Source of the DNA: Smithella sp. ME-1
GTDB lineage: Bacteria; Desulfobacterota; Syntrophia; Syntrophales; Smithellaceae
NCBI GenBank assembly: GCA_000495415.1
Contig: AWGX01000524.1
Location: 1 to 11,581 of the forward strand
Direction of reading: 5' to 3'
Length of the DNA: 11,581 nt
The position numbers and the translations under genes were made by a program. Of the stretch, positions 1 to 6,839 are shown one piece after another (the stretch's first letter is position 1; every line of letters starts with the position of its first letter). The notes beneath the pieces were generated by a model that was not told where the DNA came from, ran no database searches, and saw nothing but the letters and a program-made list of their open reading frames with translations.

Positions 1-39
1 GACTTTTCTATTTGCTACTAACAATGGTTGAAATAAGTC

Positions 40-68
40 TTGACAAAGGCTATGGTCGAAACTATATT
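40..68 (+). promoter_or_regulatory. sigma70-type promoter of the ars operon
   Basis: A perfect -35 hexamer TTGACA (40-45) is separated by 17 bp from TATATT (63-68), a 5/6 match to the -10 consensus. It lies 31 bp upstream of the arsR ATG, the first gene of the operon. The -10 box is partly covered by a palindrome that fits an ArsR operator, so repressor and RNA polymerase would compete for it. Confidence 0.8.
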
Positions 69-83
69 CCAAAATAAGAATAT
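64..83. promoter_or_regulatory. putative ArsR operator palindrome
   Basis: ATATTC (64-69) and GAATAT (78-83) form a perfect inverted repeat with an 8-bp A/T-rich centre. It overlaps the -10 hexamer and extends over the expected transcription start. AT-rich imperfect palindromes in this position are typical for ArsR/SmtB repressors, which bind as dimers and leave when As(III) binds. A second, wider pair, ATTCC (66-70) and GGAAT (87-91), overlaps the same region. Binding by the adjacent ArsR is inferred from position and symmetry. Confidence 0.65.
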
Positions 84-99
84 ATAGGAATGTTGTTTT

Positions 100-447
100 A
101 TGGACGATTTTATTAATGTGACGAAGGCCCTTTCCGATCCCAACCGGGTGCGGATGATTAAACTTCTTCAGAACAAAGACCTCTGCGTTTGCGAACTTCA
201 GCAGCTTTTATCCATGCCCCAGCCGGCAGTTTCCAAGCATATGAAAGTATTGGAAAAGGCGGGAATGGTCAAGAGCAGCAAGGAAGGCTTGTGGGTCAAC
301 TACACGCTGGATTACGGCAGTTTAAATCCTTACGCGGCGGCAATTCTGGGAAATCTTCGCCACTGGTTATGCGATGATTCTGCGTTGCGCAAAATGGAAA
401 AGAAGCTGCCGGATGTCAAAAGGCACACGGTCTGCAAAAAAGCATAA
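100..447 (+). CDS. arsR: ArsR-family arsenite-responsive transcriptional repressor
   Basis: This 115-residue winged-helix repressor should bind the operator just upstream and release it when As(III) (or Sb(III)) is bound, inducing the operon. The helix-turn-helix spans about residues 32-55 (LQQLLSMPQPAVSKHMKVLE), with the beta-wing after it (about 56-70). The metal-binding signature DLCVCEL places C29 and C31 as the classic ArsR Cys-x-Cys pair. The third cysteine found close behind in the E. coli-type protein is absent. C91 (HWLCDD) and C112 are candidate third ligands. The ATG follows AGGA (86-89) at about 10 nt spacing. It is the first gene of an eleven-gene + strand operon, 23 bp ahead of the next gene. 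The family call is secure; the metal specificity is inferred from motif and neighbours. Confidence 0.95.
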   Translation: MDDFINVTKALSDPNRVRMIKLLQNKDLCVCELQQLLSMPQPAVSKHMKVLEKAGMVKSSKEGLWVNYTLDYGSLNPYAAAILGNLRHWLCDDSALRKMEKKLPDVKRHTVCKKA

Positions 448-470
448 CGTATTCTGTCAGAGGAATATTC

Positions 471-977
471 ATGATGGAAAACAAGGTAACGCAGATTCGG
501 GTGGAAGGAAGGCCGACGGGCGTTGTCGGTCTGGAACATGCCATTGAGAATATCGTCGAATGGGCCAAAAGGAAAACGGAGGGGGAAATTATCGCGGAAC
601 TTATAAGCCGCGTGGAGAAAAGAAACTATATCCCTTCGTCCATTAAACAGGCCTACGGCAAGGCGCTGTTGCGCGAATATAAAAAGTTTATCGGCGAAGC
701 GGTGGAAGAAGAACCGCTTGTCGGGTTGGAGGTTGTCATCCTTGGGCCGGGCTGCGCGCAGTGTTCGTCTCTGGAAAGCAGCGTCCGCGATGTGATGGCC
801 GAAATGAATCTGGCCGGTGATCTGGCGCATGTGACCGATACAAAAGAAATCGGCCGCTACGGCGTCATGGGAGTGCCCGCGCTGATTATCAACGGGAAAG
901 TGGTCGCGGTGGGCAGTGTGCCGGAGAAAAATAAAATCCGGCAGTGGCTGACCGAAGCCGCTCAAAATATCAGTTAA
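471..977 (+). CDS. two-domain thioredoxin-like protein (novel N-terminal domain + redox-active disulfide domain)
   Basis: This is a 168-residue cytoplasmic protein with no signal peptide. The C-terminal half (about 86-165) is a compact thioredoxin/glutaredoxin fold of the 'redox-active disulfide protein 2' (thioredoxin_3) type. Its active site is GPGCAQC (C95, C98) and its cis-proline is in GVMGVPAL (P136). The N-terminal ~80 residues form a charged domain ([18 protein letters not shown] ... RNYIPSS ... [14 protein letters not shown]) that I do not recognise as having a known function. The frame opens with two ATGs, at 471 and 474. AGAGGA (459-464) gives 6 or 9 nt spacing, so 474 is equally possible. 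The gene sits between arsR and acr3, and its stop is 14 bp before the acr3 start. A likely role is electron donor to ArsC or a dithiol handler of As(III); both are inferences from context. Confidence 0.85.
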   Translation: MMENKVTQIRVEGRPTGVVGLEHAIENIVEWAKRKTEGEIIAELISRVEKRNYIPSSIKQAYGKALLREYKKFIGEAVEEEPLVGLEVVILGPGCAQCSSLESSVRDVMAEMNLAGDLAHVTDTKEIGRYGVMGVPALIINGKVVAVGSVPEKNKIRQWLTEAAQNIS

Positions 978-991
978 AAGGGGTGCTAATC

Positions 992-2044
992 ATGTCGGAG
1001 CATATCGCCAGCAAGTTATCTTTTTTAGATCGTTTCCTCACACTGTGGATTTTTGCAGCCATGATTCTGGGCGTGGGGTTGGGTTATTTCGTTGAGGGCG
1101 TTGAAGCCTTCATCAACCGCTTTCAGGTTGGAGCGACCAATATTCCCATCGCGGCCGGCCTGATTTTGATGATGTATCCGCCGTTTGCCAAGGTGAAGTA
1201 CGAAGAGATGCCCCAGGTTTTTCGTAACGGAAAGATTCTGGGATTGTCACTTGTGCAAAACTGGGTCATCGGCCCGATTCTTATGTTTGCACTCGCCATC
1301 ATCTTTTTACCGGACAAACCCGACTATATGGTCGGTCTCATCATGATCGGCCTTGCGCGCTGTATCGCGATGGTGATTGTCTGGAACGAACTGGCCAAAG
1401 GCAGCACTGAATACGCGGCAGGCCTGGTGGCTTTCAACAGCATTTTTCAGGTTTTGTTCTACAGCGTGTTTGCGTGGTTTTTTATCACGGTGCTGCCCCC
1501 TTATTTCGGGCTCTCCGGTTCCGTTGTGGATGTCAGCATCCGCCAGATTGCTGAAAGCGTCTTTATCTATCTGGGTATTCCCTGCATTGCCGGTGCGCTG
1601 ACCCGTCTCATTGGTGTGAAACTTGTTGGAAAAGAAAAATATCACGCGCGCTTCGTGCCGCTGATCAGTCCGCTGACGCTGATCGCTCTTCTGTTCACCA
1701 TTGTCGTCATGTTCAGCCTTAAAGGCAATCTGATTGTCTCACTGCCTCTGGATGTCGTACGAATCGCTATCCCGCTTTTGATTTATTTTGTAGTAATGTT
1801 TCTGGTGTCTTTCTACATGGGAAAAAAGTTGGGAGCGGATTACTCCAAAACAACCACGCTGGCCTTCACGGCCGCCAGCAACAATTTTGAGTTGGCGATA
1901 GCCGTTGCGATTGCAGTATTTGGCATCAATTCCGGCGCGGCCTTTGCGGCCGTTATCGGGCCGCTGGTGGAAGTGCCGGTAATGATCGCATTGGTGACAG
2001 TGGCGCTAAGATTTCAGACCAAATATTTTCAGAAACAGCACTAA
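992..2044 (+). CDS. acr3: ACR3-family arsenite efflux permease
   Basis: This 350-residue inner-membrane protein of the bile acid/sodium symporter superfamily exports As(III), probably driven by the proton-motive force. About ten hydrophobic segments are visible. The two residues known to be essential in ACR3 are present: C124 in [10 protein letters not shown] and E300 in [11 protein letters not shown]. The intact length and landmark motifs indicate a functional protein. The frame is open further upstream, from an ATG at 944, but that start overlaps the preceding gene and has no ribosome site. The ATG at 992 is preceded by AAGGGG (978-983) at 8 nt spacing and gives the family's usual N-terminus, so it was chosen. 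It lies directly behind arsR and the two-domain thioredoxin. A 185-bp gap follows. Confidence 0.95.
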   Translation: MSEHIASKLSFLDRFLTLWIFAAMILGVGLGYFVEGVEAFINRFQVGATNIPIAAGLILMMYPPFAKVKYEEMPQVFRNGKILGLSLVQNWVIGPILMFALAIIFLPDKPDYMVGLIMIGLARCIAMVIVWNELAKGSTEYAAGLVAFNSIFQVLFYSVFAWFFITVLPPYFGLSGSVVDVSIRQIAESVFIYLGIPCIAGALTRLIGVKLVGKEKYHARFVPLISPLTLIALLFTIVVMFSLKGNLIVSLPLDVVRIAIPLLIYFVVMFLVSFYMGKKLGADYSKTTTLAFTAASNNFELAIAVAIAVFGINSGAAFAAVIGPLVEVPVMIALVTVALRFQTKYFQKQH

Positions 2045-2229
2045 TCTGAAAGGAATCATTGTTGTACCGGAAAGGACAGAACAGCTTGATCACCACCACT
2101 ACAGTCAGGCTTTGATGAAAGCACATCGGTCTGCAATATCTGCAACCGCTCGCGGGGCTTGTATAATAAGGGAATTCCCGGAGCGTCAGCGAATTCGTGT
2201 GACACATAAATTTAAAGAAGGAGAATAAA
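2045..2229. other. 185-bp intergenic gap inside the ars operon
   Basis: This is the longest gap within the operon. One + strand frame stays open from about 2046 to a stop at 2226-2228, immediately before the next gene. It has no good start except an ATG at 2115 (37 codons) behind a poor AGG, and its translation resembles no protein I know. A perfect TATAAT (2162-2167) lies inside, but no convincing -35 sits 16-18 bp upstream. Short GC-rich pairing (CGCTC at 2148-2152 with GAGCG at 2181-2185) is possible. It may be a decayed gene, an internal weak promoter or a spacer. Confidence 0.3.
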
Positions 2230-2466
2230 ATGAAAATAGAAATTCTGGGAGTTGGTTGCGCTAAATGTCATAAGTTGGAAGAACTTGTTCGCGAAATCGT
2301 AACGAAAGAAGGAATCAACGCCGATATTTCCAAAGTTGAAGATTTCAAAAAGATTATGAATTACGGCGTAATGACGACACCGGCACTGGTCATTGACGGT
2401 GAAGTGAAGGCGGCCGGGAAAATACCTTCAGAAGACCAGATTAAGGGCTGGTTGAAAAGTAAATAA
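2230..2466 (+). CDS. small thioredoxin-like redox-active disulfide protein
   Basis: This 78-residue cytoplasmic mini-thioredoxin belongs to the thioredoxin_3 / 'redox-active disulfide protein 2' group, and 78 residues is the normal length for that group. The active site is GVGCAKC (C10, C13) and the cis-proline is P51 in GVMTTPAL. It aligns by eye with the C-terminal domain of the protein at 471-977 (GCAxC; YGVM followed by a cis-proline), so the operon carries a stand-alone and a fused version of the same fold. AAGGAG (2218-2223) lies 6 nt before the ATG, a strong ribosome site. In such clusters these proteins accompany arsenic or metal permeases. Likely roles are donating electrons to ArsC or to the CcdA-like transporter downstream. 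The physiological partner is inferred. Confidence 0.9.
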   Translation: MKIEILGVGCAKCHKLEELVREIVTKEGINADISKVEDFKKIMNYGVMTTPALVIDGEVKAAGKIPSEDQIKGWLKSK

Positions 2467-2502
2467 ATATTTAACCTATAGAAGTATAAGGGAGATGACT
2501 TT

Positions 2503-2919
2503 ATGGCTGAATGTTGCAGTGGAGGAACAACATTAATTTATGCCTGTTCGGGAGCGGCGGATGTCGGTGAAATCGCCGACCGCGTAACACGGAAACTGCG
2601 CAATGAAGGATACGCGAGAATGACCTGTCTTGCCGGTATCGGCGCCGGATTGTCCGGCTATGTGCAATCAGCCAAAGGCGCAGATTTGAACATTACGGTT
2701 GACGGCTGTAAGACCGCATGCGCGAAAAAAACTCTCGAAAAAATAGGGGTTAACCCGACATCGTATATTTTGACAGACATGGGGCTTGTCAAAGGTGAAA
2801 CACCGGTTACAGAAACAATCGTTGCCCAAATATGCAAAAAAATTAAAAACGCCAACGACCATCCAACGTCGCCGGTGCAAATAAACACCGGCGGCTGTTC
2901 TTGCGGCGGCAAATGTTAA
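2503..2919 (+). CDS. DGC-domain putative metal-binding protein
   Basis: This 138-residue cytoplasmic protein matches the DGC family (putative zinc-binding, function unproven), named for its Asp-Gly-Cys motif. That motif is seen here as DGCKTAC (D67, G68, C69, C73). The family core spans about residues 11-111, with the early LIYACSG (C15), TCLAG (C42), and C111 near the core's end. There are ten cysteines in total, including an N-terminal CC pair (C4, C5) and a C-terminal tail GGCSCGGKC (C132, C134, C138) that looks like a soft-metal or As(III) site. The start is supported by GGGAG (2490-2494) at 8 nt spacing. It lies between the mini-thioredoxin and the secreted thioredoxin. A role as an arsenite or metal sink, sensor or chaperone is plausible from cysteine content and context, but not established. 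Confidence 0.88.
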   Translation: MAECCSGGTTLIYACSGAADVGEIADRVTRKLRNEGYARMTCLAGIGAGLSGYVQSAKGADLNITVDGCKTACAKKTLEKIGVNPTSYILTDMGLVKGETPVTETIVAQICKKIKNANDHPTSPVQINTGGCSCGGKC

Positions 2920-2954
2920 ATCCATCTTATTCAATATAAAGGAGATCACGACTA

Positions 2955-3389
2955 ATGAAATTGCGCTTAAAATTAATAGGTTATTTTGCTTTTCTGGCTG
3001 TTTTTGCTTTTGCTTCACTATATCACAATCAATCTTTGGCTCAGGATAAAAGCACCAAAGCTAAAGCAATAAAAGAAAATACTAAGACAGCGGCAAAATC
3101 AGACACGGTTTTGGCCACTTTTATTGAAATCGGCGCGGCGAGGTGCATACCCTGCAAAGCCATGCAGCCGATTATGAAAGAGATCGCCTCGGAATATAAA
3201 GGGCAGGTCAGGGTCGTTTTTTACGATGTCTGGACCCCCCAAGGAAAAATAGACGGCATGAGATATAATATCCGCGTTATTCCCACACAGGTTTTTCTCG
3301 ATAAAAACGGTAAGGAATATTTTAGGCATGAAGGTTACTTTCCCAAGGAAGAATTAATCAAGGTGCTTAAAATGCAGGGGGTCAAATAA
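2955..3389 (+). CDS. secreted thioredoxin-fold protein (CIPC active site)
   Basis: This 144-residue protein has an N-terminal signal sequence: basic MKLRLK, a hydrophobic core to about residue 22, and likely cleavage after SLA at A29. A short Lys/Thr-rich linker follows (31-50). The thioredoxin domain (about 52-142) has active site RCIPCK (C64, C67) and cis-proline RVIPTQ (P110). The gene ends exactly where the CcdA-like gene begins, so the pair is probably translationally coupled. The simplest reading is that the membrane transporter reduces this periplasmic thioredoxin, as DsbD/CcdA does for its partners. AAAGGAG (2938-2944) precedes the ATG by 10 nt. It could be periplasmic or remain anchored by an uncleaved N-terminal helix. 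Its substrate is unknown. Confidence 0.88.
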   Translation: MKLRLKLIGYFAFLAVFAFASLYHNQSLAQDKSTKAKAIKENTKTAAKSDTVLATFIEIGAARCIPCKAMQPIMKEIASEYKGQVRVVFYDVWTPQGKIDGMRYNIRVIPTQVFLDKNGKEYFRHEGYFPKEELIKVLKMQGVK

Positions 3390-4103
3390 ATGATCGTTGA
3401 GCTTTTCACCTGGCTGACAAATGCGCTGACGCAATCTCCCGGAATTGCCATTGGCGCCGCTTTCATCTGGGGCGTGCTTTCAGTTATATTGTCGCCCTGT
3501 CATATTGCCTGCATTCCTCTGATTGTCGGTTTCATTGACGGTCAGGGAAACATCACCACGCGACGGGCATTTGGTCTGTCACTTCTTTTCGGATTGGGGA
3601 TTCTGATCACCATCGGATTGATCGGCCTGATCACCGGCCTGATGGGTCGCATGATGGGAGATATAGGCGGCTATGGTAACTACGCTGTGGCTGTTGTTTT
3701 CTTTGTCATAGGTCTTAATTTACTGGGTGTTCTGCCGTTGCCTTTTATGGAAGGAGGAGCGAATCCCAACTATAAAAGGAAAGGATTCCTGGCGGCATTC
3801 ATTCTGGGACTGTTATTTGGCATAGCGCTGGGCCCTTGCACATTCGCTTATATGGCTACAATGCTGGGCGTGGTGTTCAGTATGGCGCCCACCAAAACAG
3901 TTTTTGCGGTGTCGCTGCTTTTGGCTTACGGAATCGGCCACTGCGCGGTTCTTGTTTTGGCGGGTACGTTCACCGAAGTGGTTGAACATTATCTACGATG
4001 GAATGAAAAATCAAAAGGCGCAATCATCCTTAAAAAGATTTGCGGCGTTCTCGTGATTTTAGGCGGCGTTTATATGATCGCGCTGAATTTTATGCAGGGA
4101 TAA
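3390..4103 (+). CDS. CcdA/DsbD-like transmembrane thiol-disulfide electron transporter
   Basis: This 237-residue inner-membrane protein of the cytochrome c biogenesis/DsbD transmembrane family shows about six hydrophobic segments in two related halves. Each half carries the hallmark Pro-Cys: LSPCHIAC (C37, with C41 close by) in the first and ALGPCTFAY (C150) in the second. These two cysteines normally form the disulfide that passes electrons from cytoplasmic thioredoxin to a periplasmic acceptor. Its ATG immediately follows the stop of the secreted thioredoxin, with GGGGG about 9 nt before it, and arsC starts 3 bp after its stop. Placement among three thioredoxin-like proteins suggests a dedicated inward-to-outward reducing relay rather than general cytochrome c maturation; this is inference, as no cytochrome genes are present. 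Confidence 0.9.
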   Translation: MIVELFTWLTNALTQSPGIAIGAAFIWGVLSVILSPCHIACIPLIVGFIDGQGNITTRRAFGLSLLFGLGILITIGLIGLITGLMGRMMGDIGGYGNYAVAVVFFVIGLNLLGVLPLPFMEGGANPNYKRKGFLAAFILGLLFGIALGPCTFAYMATMLGVVFSMAPTKTVFAVSLLLAYGIGHCAVLVLAGTFTEVVEHYLRWNEKSKGAIILKKICGVLVILGGVYMIALNFMQG

Positions 4104-4106
4104 CGA

Positions 4107-4517
4107 ATGAAAAAAAGAGTCCTGTTTTTATGCACAGCAAATTCATGCCGGTCGCAGATGGCGGAAGGGATCGCGAATCACTTCTGGGGCGATAAATTGG
4201 AGGCGTATTCGGCAGGAACACAGGCCTCTTTTGTGAATCCGATGGCCACAGATGTGATGAATGAAATTGGAATTGATATCTCCGGGCAGCGATCCAAGAA
4301 TCTTTCTGAATTTGACGGTCAAAAATTTGATTACGTGATTACGCTGTGCGGCGATGCCAATGAAACGTGCCCCTTGTATATAGGCGGGACTGAAAAAACG
4401 CATATCGGTTTTGACGATCCGGCGAAAGCTTCCGGCTCACCGGAAGATATTTTGAACGAATTCAGGCGTGTGCGGGACGAAATCAAAGAAAAACTGGGCG
4501 ATTTTTTTGAAACGTAA
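4107..4517 (+). CDS. arsC: arsenate reductase, thioredoxin-coupled (LMW phosphatase type)
   Basis: This 136-residue cytoplasmic enzyme reduces arsenate to arsenite, the substrate of the ACR3 exporter. The phosphatase-type P-loop is at the N-terminus (LCTANSCRS, with nucleophile C9 and R15 in CX5R). The redox pair is C81 and C88 (TLCGDANETC), which moves the disulfide to the surface for reduction by thioredoxin, as in the Staphylococcus plasmid pI258 enzyme. The general-acid loop is FDDPA (D104). All three catalytic cysteines are in place, so it should be active. It begins 3 bp after the CcdA-like gene. Electron donors are likely to be the thioredoxin-like proteins of the same operon. It is not the glutaredoxin-coupled E. 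coli-type ArsC. Confidence 0.95.
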   Translation: MKKRVLFLCTANSCRSQMAEGIANHFWGDKLEAYSAGTQASFVNPMATDVMNEIGIDISGQRSKNLSEFDGQKFDYVITLCGDANETCPLYIGGTEKTHIGFDDPAKASGSPEDILNEFRRVRDEIKEKLGDFFET

Positions 4518-4522
4518 AAATA

Positions 4523-4552
4523 TTGACTTCAGTAGGGGACAATGAATAAATT
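4523..4552 (+). promoter_or_regulatory. possible weak internal promoter
   Basis: TTGACT (4523-4528) and TAAATT (4547-4552) are spaced by 18 bp in the 81-bp gap between arsC and the VKOR-DsbA gene. Each is a partial match to consensus. It could give extra transcription of the last three genes. The region is A/T-rich, so chance similarity is a real possibility. Confidence 0.3.
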
Positions 4553-4598
4553 AAGCAAAATTGTCTGAAACAAGATTTAAAACAGGGGGCAAACTATA

Positions 4599-5639
4599 AT
4601 GAAAATTGTTGAACTTATCAAAAAATATCGTCATATCCTCACCATTTTGCTGGCGCTGGCGGGCATTGGATTTATGGCGTACTACGACTATTGCGATACG
4701 GCCTGTAGTTATCTGAAAGGCGACATTCTGGGAATCGACCTCAAGTACGTCGGCATTATTTATATGGCTGTGATTATTGTCTTTGCCGCCTTTAAACAAA
4801 TGAATTATGTCCGGGCGCTGCTGGCGGCGGGATTGGGTGTTGAAGTCTATCTGTATTACTTTCAGATAGAAAATGAAATTTACTGCCCGTTCTGCCTGGC
4901 GTTTTCGATCATGTTAATTTTATCGTTTTTAATTAACTACGAAGTTCCTTCCGTGTGGCGCGAGAAGCGCAGCCGGATGTGGCTATATTTTTTGGGGGAG
5001 GTAAGTTTTCCGATGTTTAAATTAAATAAGTTGCCGTTGTTGTTATTCAGCATTCTCGGTTATTTAACTATCCTGTTCACTTTTTCCGGTTCCGTTACGC
5101 CGTCTTTCGCGCAGGTAAGCGCGGGCGCCGTGCCCTCGCTGGGCAAGGGACCTTATGAAGTCATTATGTTTGCCGATTACTTCTGTCCGCCATGCTACCG
5201 GATTGACACAAAAGCCGAGCCGCTTTTCAAGGAACTGCTGGCAACCGGTAAGGTGAAGATAACTTTTGTTGACGTCCCTTTTTCCCGCCCGACTCCAACC
5301 TATGCCAAGTATTATCTTTACGCGGCAAATGCGGATTCCAGCGCGGAGAATATTTCCCATGTGAGAAATTTGCTTTTCGAAGCCGCTCAACTCAGACGCA
5401 TCCAGGACGAAAACGCCCTGGTTTCTTATCTGAAAGAGAAAAATATTTCATGGAAAGCCATGGACGAAAAAACGATTTTCCCGATATTAAGCGCCATCAC
5501 CAAGGAACACAAGGTTAACACCACACCCACTTGTGTTATTAAGTATCCCGCCTCTAATGTTAAAAAATTCGTCGGTGATGACCGGATATGGGACGGGCTG
5601 ACAGAACTTCAGAAGCATGTGTCAATCGAAAAGAAATAA
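4599..5639 (+). CDS. VKOR-DsbA fusion: membrane disulfide-generating protein with thioredoxin domain
   Basis: This 346-residue protein has an N-terminal vitamin K epoxide reductase-like domain (about 10-115, four to five membrane segments). It carries the quinone-side CPFC centre (C96, C99) and a loop pair C32/C36 (YCDTACSYLKG). A connecting stretch with a hydrophobic helix (about 144-163) leads to a periplasmic DsbA-like thioredoxin domain (about 184-340) with FCPPCY (C196, C199) and cis-proline NTTPTC (P310). The VKOR part oxidises the DsbA part and passes electrons to quinone, so the protein inserts disulfides in envelope proteins. The loop cysteines are only three residues apart, closer than in classical VKORs. 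The ribosome site is weak (CAGGGGG around 4583-4589). It follows arsC after an 81-bp gap. Its substrate is unknown; context suggests a counterpart to the reducing CcdA branch. Confidence 0.9.
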   Translation: MKIVELIKKYRHILTILLALAGIGFMAYYDYCDTACSYLKGDILGIDLKYVGIIYMAVIIVFAAFKQMNYVRALLAAGLGVEVYLYYFQIENEIYCPFCLAFSIMLILSFLINYEVPSVWREKRSRMWLYFLGEVSFPMFKLNKLPLLLFSILGYLTILFTFSGSVTPSFAQVSAGAVPSLGKGPYEVIMFADYFCPPCYRIDTKAEPLFKELLATGKVKITFVDVPFSRPTPTYAKYYLYAANADSSAENISHVRNLLFEAAQLRRIQDENALVSYLKEKNISWKAMDEKTIFPILSAITKEHKVNTTPTCVIKYPASNVKKFVGDDRIWDGLTELQKHVSIEKK

Positions 5640-5661
5640 GGGGAAGGTCATTTAAATATTT

Positions 5662-6834
5662 ATGAAAGAATGGCAGAAACTATTTTGGATCATCGCGATA
5701 TTCCTGGGAGCGTATTATATCCCCTGGAATTCCGTTCTAATAAGACAAGCCGGCCTGGAAGCATTCATGATGCTTCAGGACTATGCGCGTCAGCACGTTC
5801 TGACATGTCTGATTCCAGCCTTCTTCATTGCCGGCGCAATCAGCGTTTTTGTGTCACAGGCGGCGGTGCTCAAATACTTTGGTGCAAAGGCCAATAAAAT
5901 TTTATCTTACTCAGTTGCTTCTGTTTCCGGTTCGGTGCTGGCGGTCTGTTCTTGCACCGTGCTGCCTCTTTTCGCAGGCATCTATACTCGCGGCGCAGGC
6001 ATAGGACCGGCCACGGCATTTTTGTATTCCGGACCCGCCATCAATGTGCTGGCCATTATTCTGACTGCCAAAGTACTGGGCTGGCAGTTGGGATTGGCGC
6101 GCGCCATCGGTGCTGTCGTTTTTGCCATTGTTACAGGTTTGCTGATGGCGTTTATTTTCCGCAAGGATGACGCCAATCGTGAAACAGGCGAACTCTTCCT
6201 TCCTGAAGATGACGGAAAAGGACGGGCACTCTGGCAGGACGCCGTTTATATGCTAACGATGGTGCTGATTTTGGTGTTTGCCTCTTTTGCCAGACCGACC
6301 GAAAACGACGGTGTCGTATGGCAAATGATTTTCAGCGCCAAGTGGTATCTGGTGATTGCGTTAATGATTGTTTTGGCCGTGATGCTCAAACAATGGTTCG
6401 TTAAAGAAGAGCTGAAGGGCTGGCTCGATTCAACTTGGGGGTTTTCCAAACAGATATTGCCGCTTTTGTTGGGCGGGGTGCTGGTGGCGGGATTTCTTCT
6501 CGGACGTCCCGGCCATCCGGCGTTGATTCCCGAGCAGTATATTCAGTCTCTTGTCGGCGGCAATTCGCTTTGGGCAAACTTCTTCGCCTCCATTGTCGGC
6601 GCTTTTATGTACTTTGCCACACTTACTGAAGTCCCAATATTACAAGGACTCATTGGTTCCGGCATGGGACAAGGACCGGCTCTGGCCCTGCTTCTGGCAG
6701 GTCCCGCACTTTCTCTGCCGAACATGATCGCCATCGCCGGCATTATGGGAATCAGAAAAACGGCTGTTTACTGTTCTATCGTGGTCATTCTTTCAACCAT
6801 TGCCGGCATGGGATACGGCTGGATTGCTTCTTAA
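5662..6834 (+). CDS. ArsP-type predicted permease (DUF318/COG0701 family)
   Basis: This 390-residue multi-spanning inner-membrane protein belongs to the predicted-permease family that includes ArsP, the trivalent organoarsenical exporter. Two related halves are visible, each with a G-P-A ... G-P-A motif. The first is CSCTVLPLF (C96, C98) followed by GIGPATAFLYSGPAINV; the second is TEVPILQGL followed by GQGPALALLLAGPALSLPN. A polar loop (about 168-190) separates them. The nearest ribosome site, GGGGAAGG (5640-5647), is 14 nt before the ATG, unusually far, but no better start is seen. As an addition to ACR3, it may export methyl- or aromatic arsenicals. No arsM methyltransferase is in the window, so a role with another thiol-reactive metal compound is also possible. 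The family call is strong; the substrate is inferred. Confidence 0.88.
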   Translation: MKEWQKLFWIIAIFLGAYYIPWNSVLIRQAGLEAFMMLQDYARQHVLTCLIPAFFIAGAISVFVSQAAVLKYFGAKANKILSYSVASVSGSVLAVCSCTVLPLFAGIYTRGAGIGPATAFLYSGPAINVLAIILTAKVLGWQLGLARAIGAVVFAIVTGLLMAFIFRKDDANRETGELFLPEDDGKGRALWQDAVYMLTMVLILVFASFARPTENDGVVWQMIFSAKWYLVIALMIVLAVMLKQWFVKEELKGWLDSTWGFSKQILPLLLGGVLVAGFLLGRPGHPALIPEQYIQSLVGGNSLWANFFASIVGAFMYFATLTEVPILQGLIGSGMGQGPALALLLAGPALSLPNMIAIAGIMGIRKTAVYCSIVVILSTIAGMGYGWIAS

Positions 6835-6839
6835 GAATA

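Noticed and set aside
330..965. A 211-codon open frame on the minus strand.
   Set aside because: It is antisense to the end of arsR and to the two-domain thioredoxin, both with clear domains and ribosome sites, and its translation resembles no protein family.
944..991. Upstream ATG extending the ACR3 frame by 16 residues.
   Set aside because: It overlaps the preceding gene by 34 bp, adds a charged non-family leader and lacks a ribosome site, while the ATG at 992 has AAGGGG at 8 nt.
1953..2207. An 84-codon minus-strand frame across the end of acr3 and the gap.
   Set aside because: Its end lies antisense to the conserved ACR3 C-terminus, it has no family resemblance, and it runs against an otherwise uniform + strand operon.
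2668..3018. Minus-strand frames opposite the DGC and secreted thioredoxin genes.
   Set aside because: They are shadows of well-supported + strand genes with motifs and ribosome sites.
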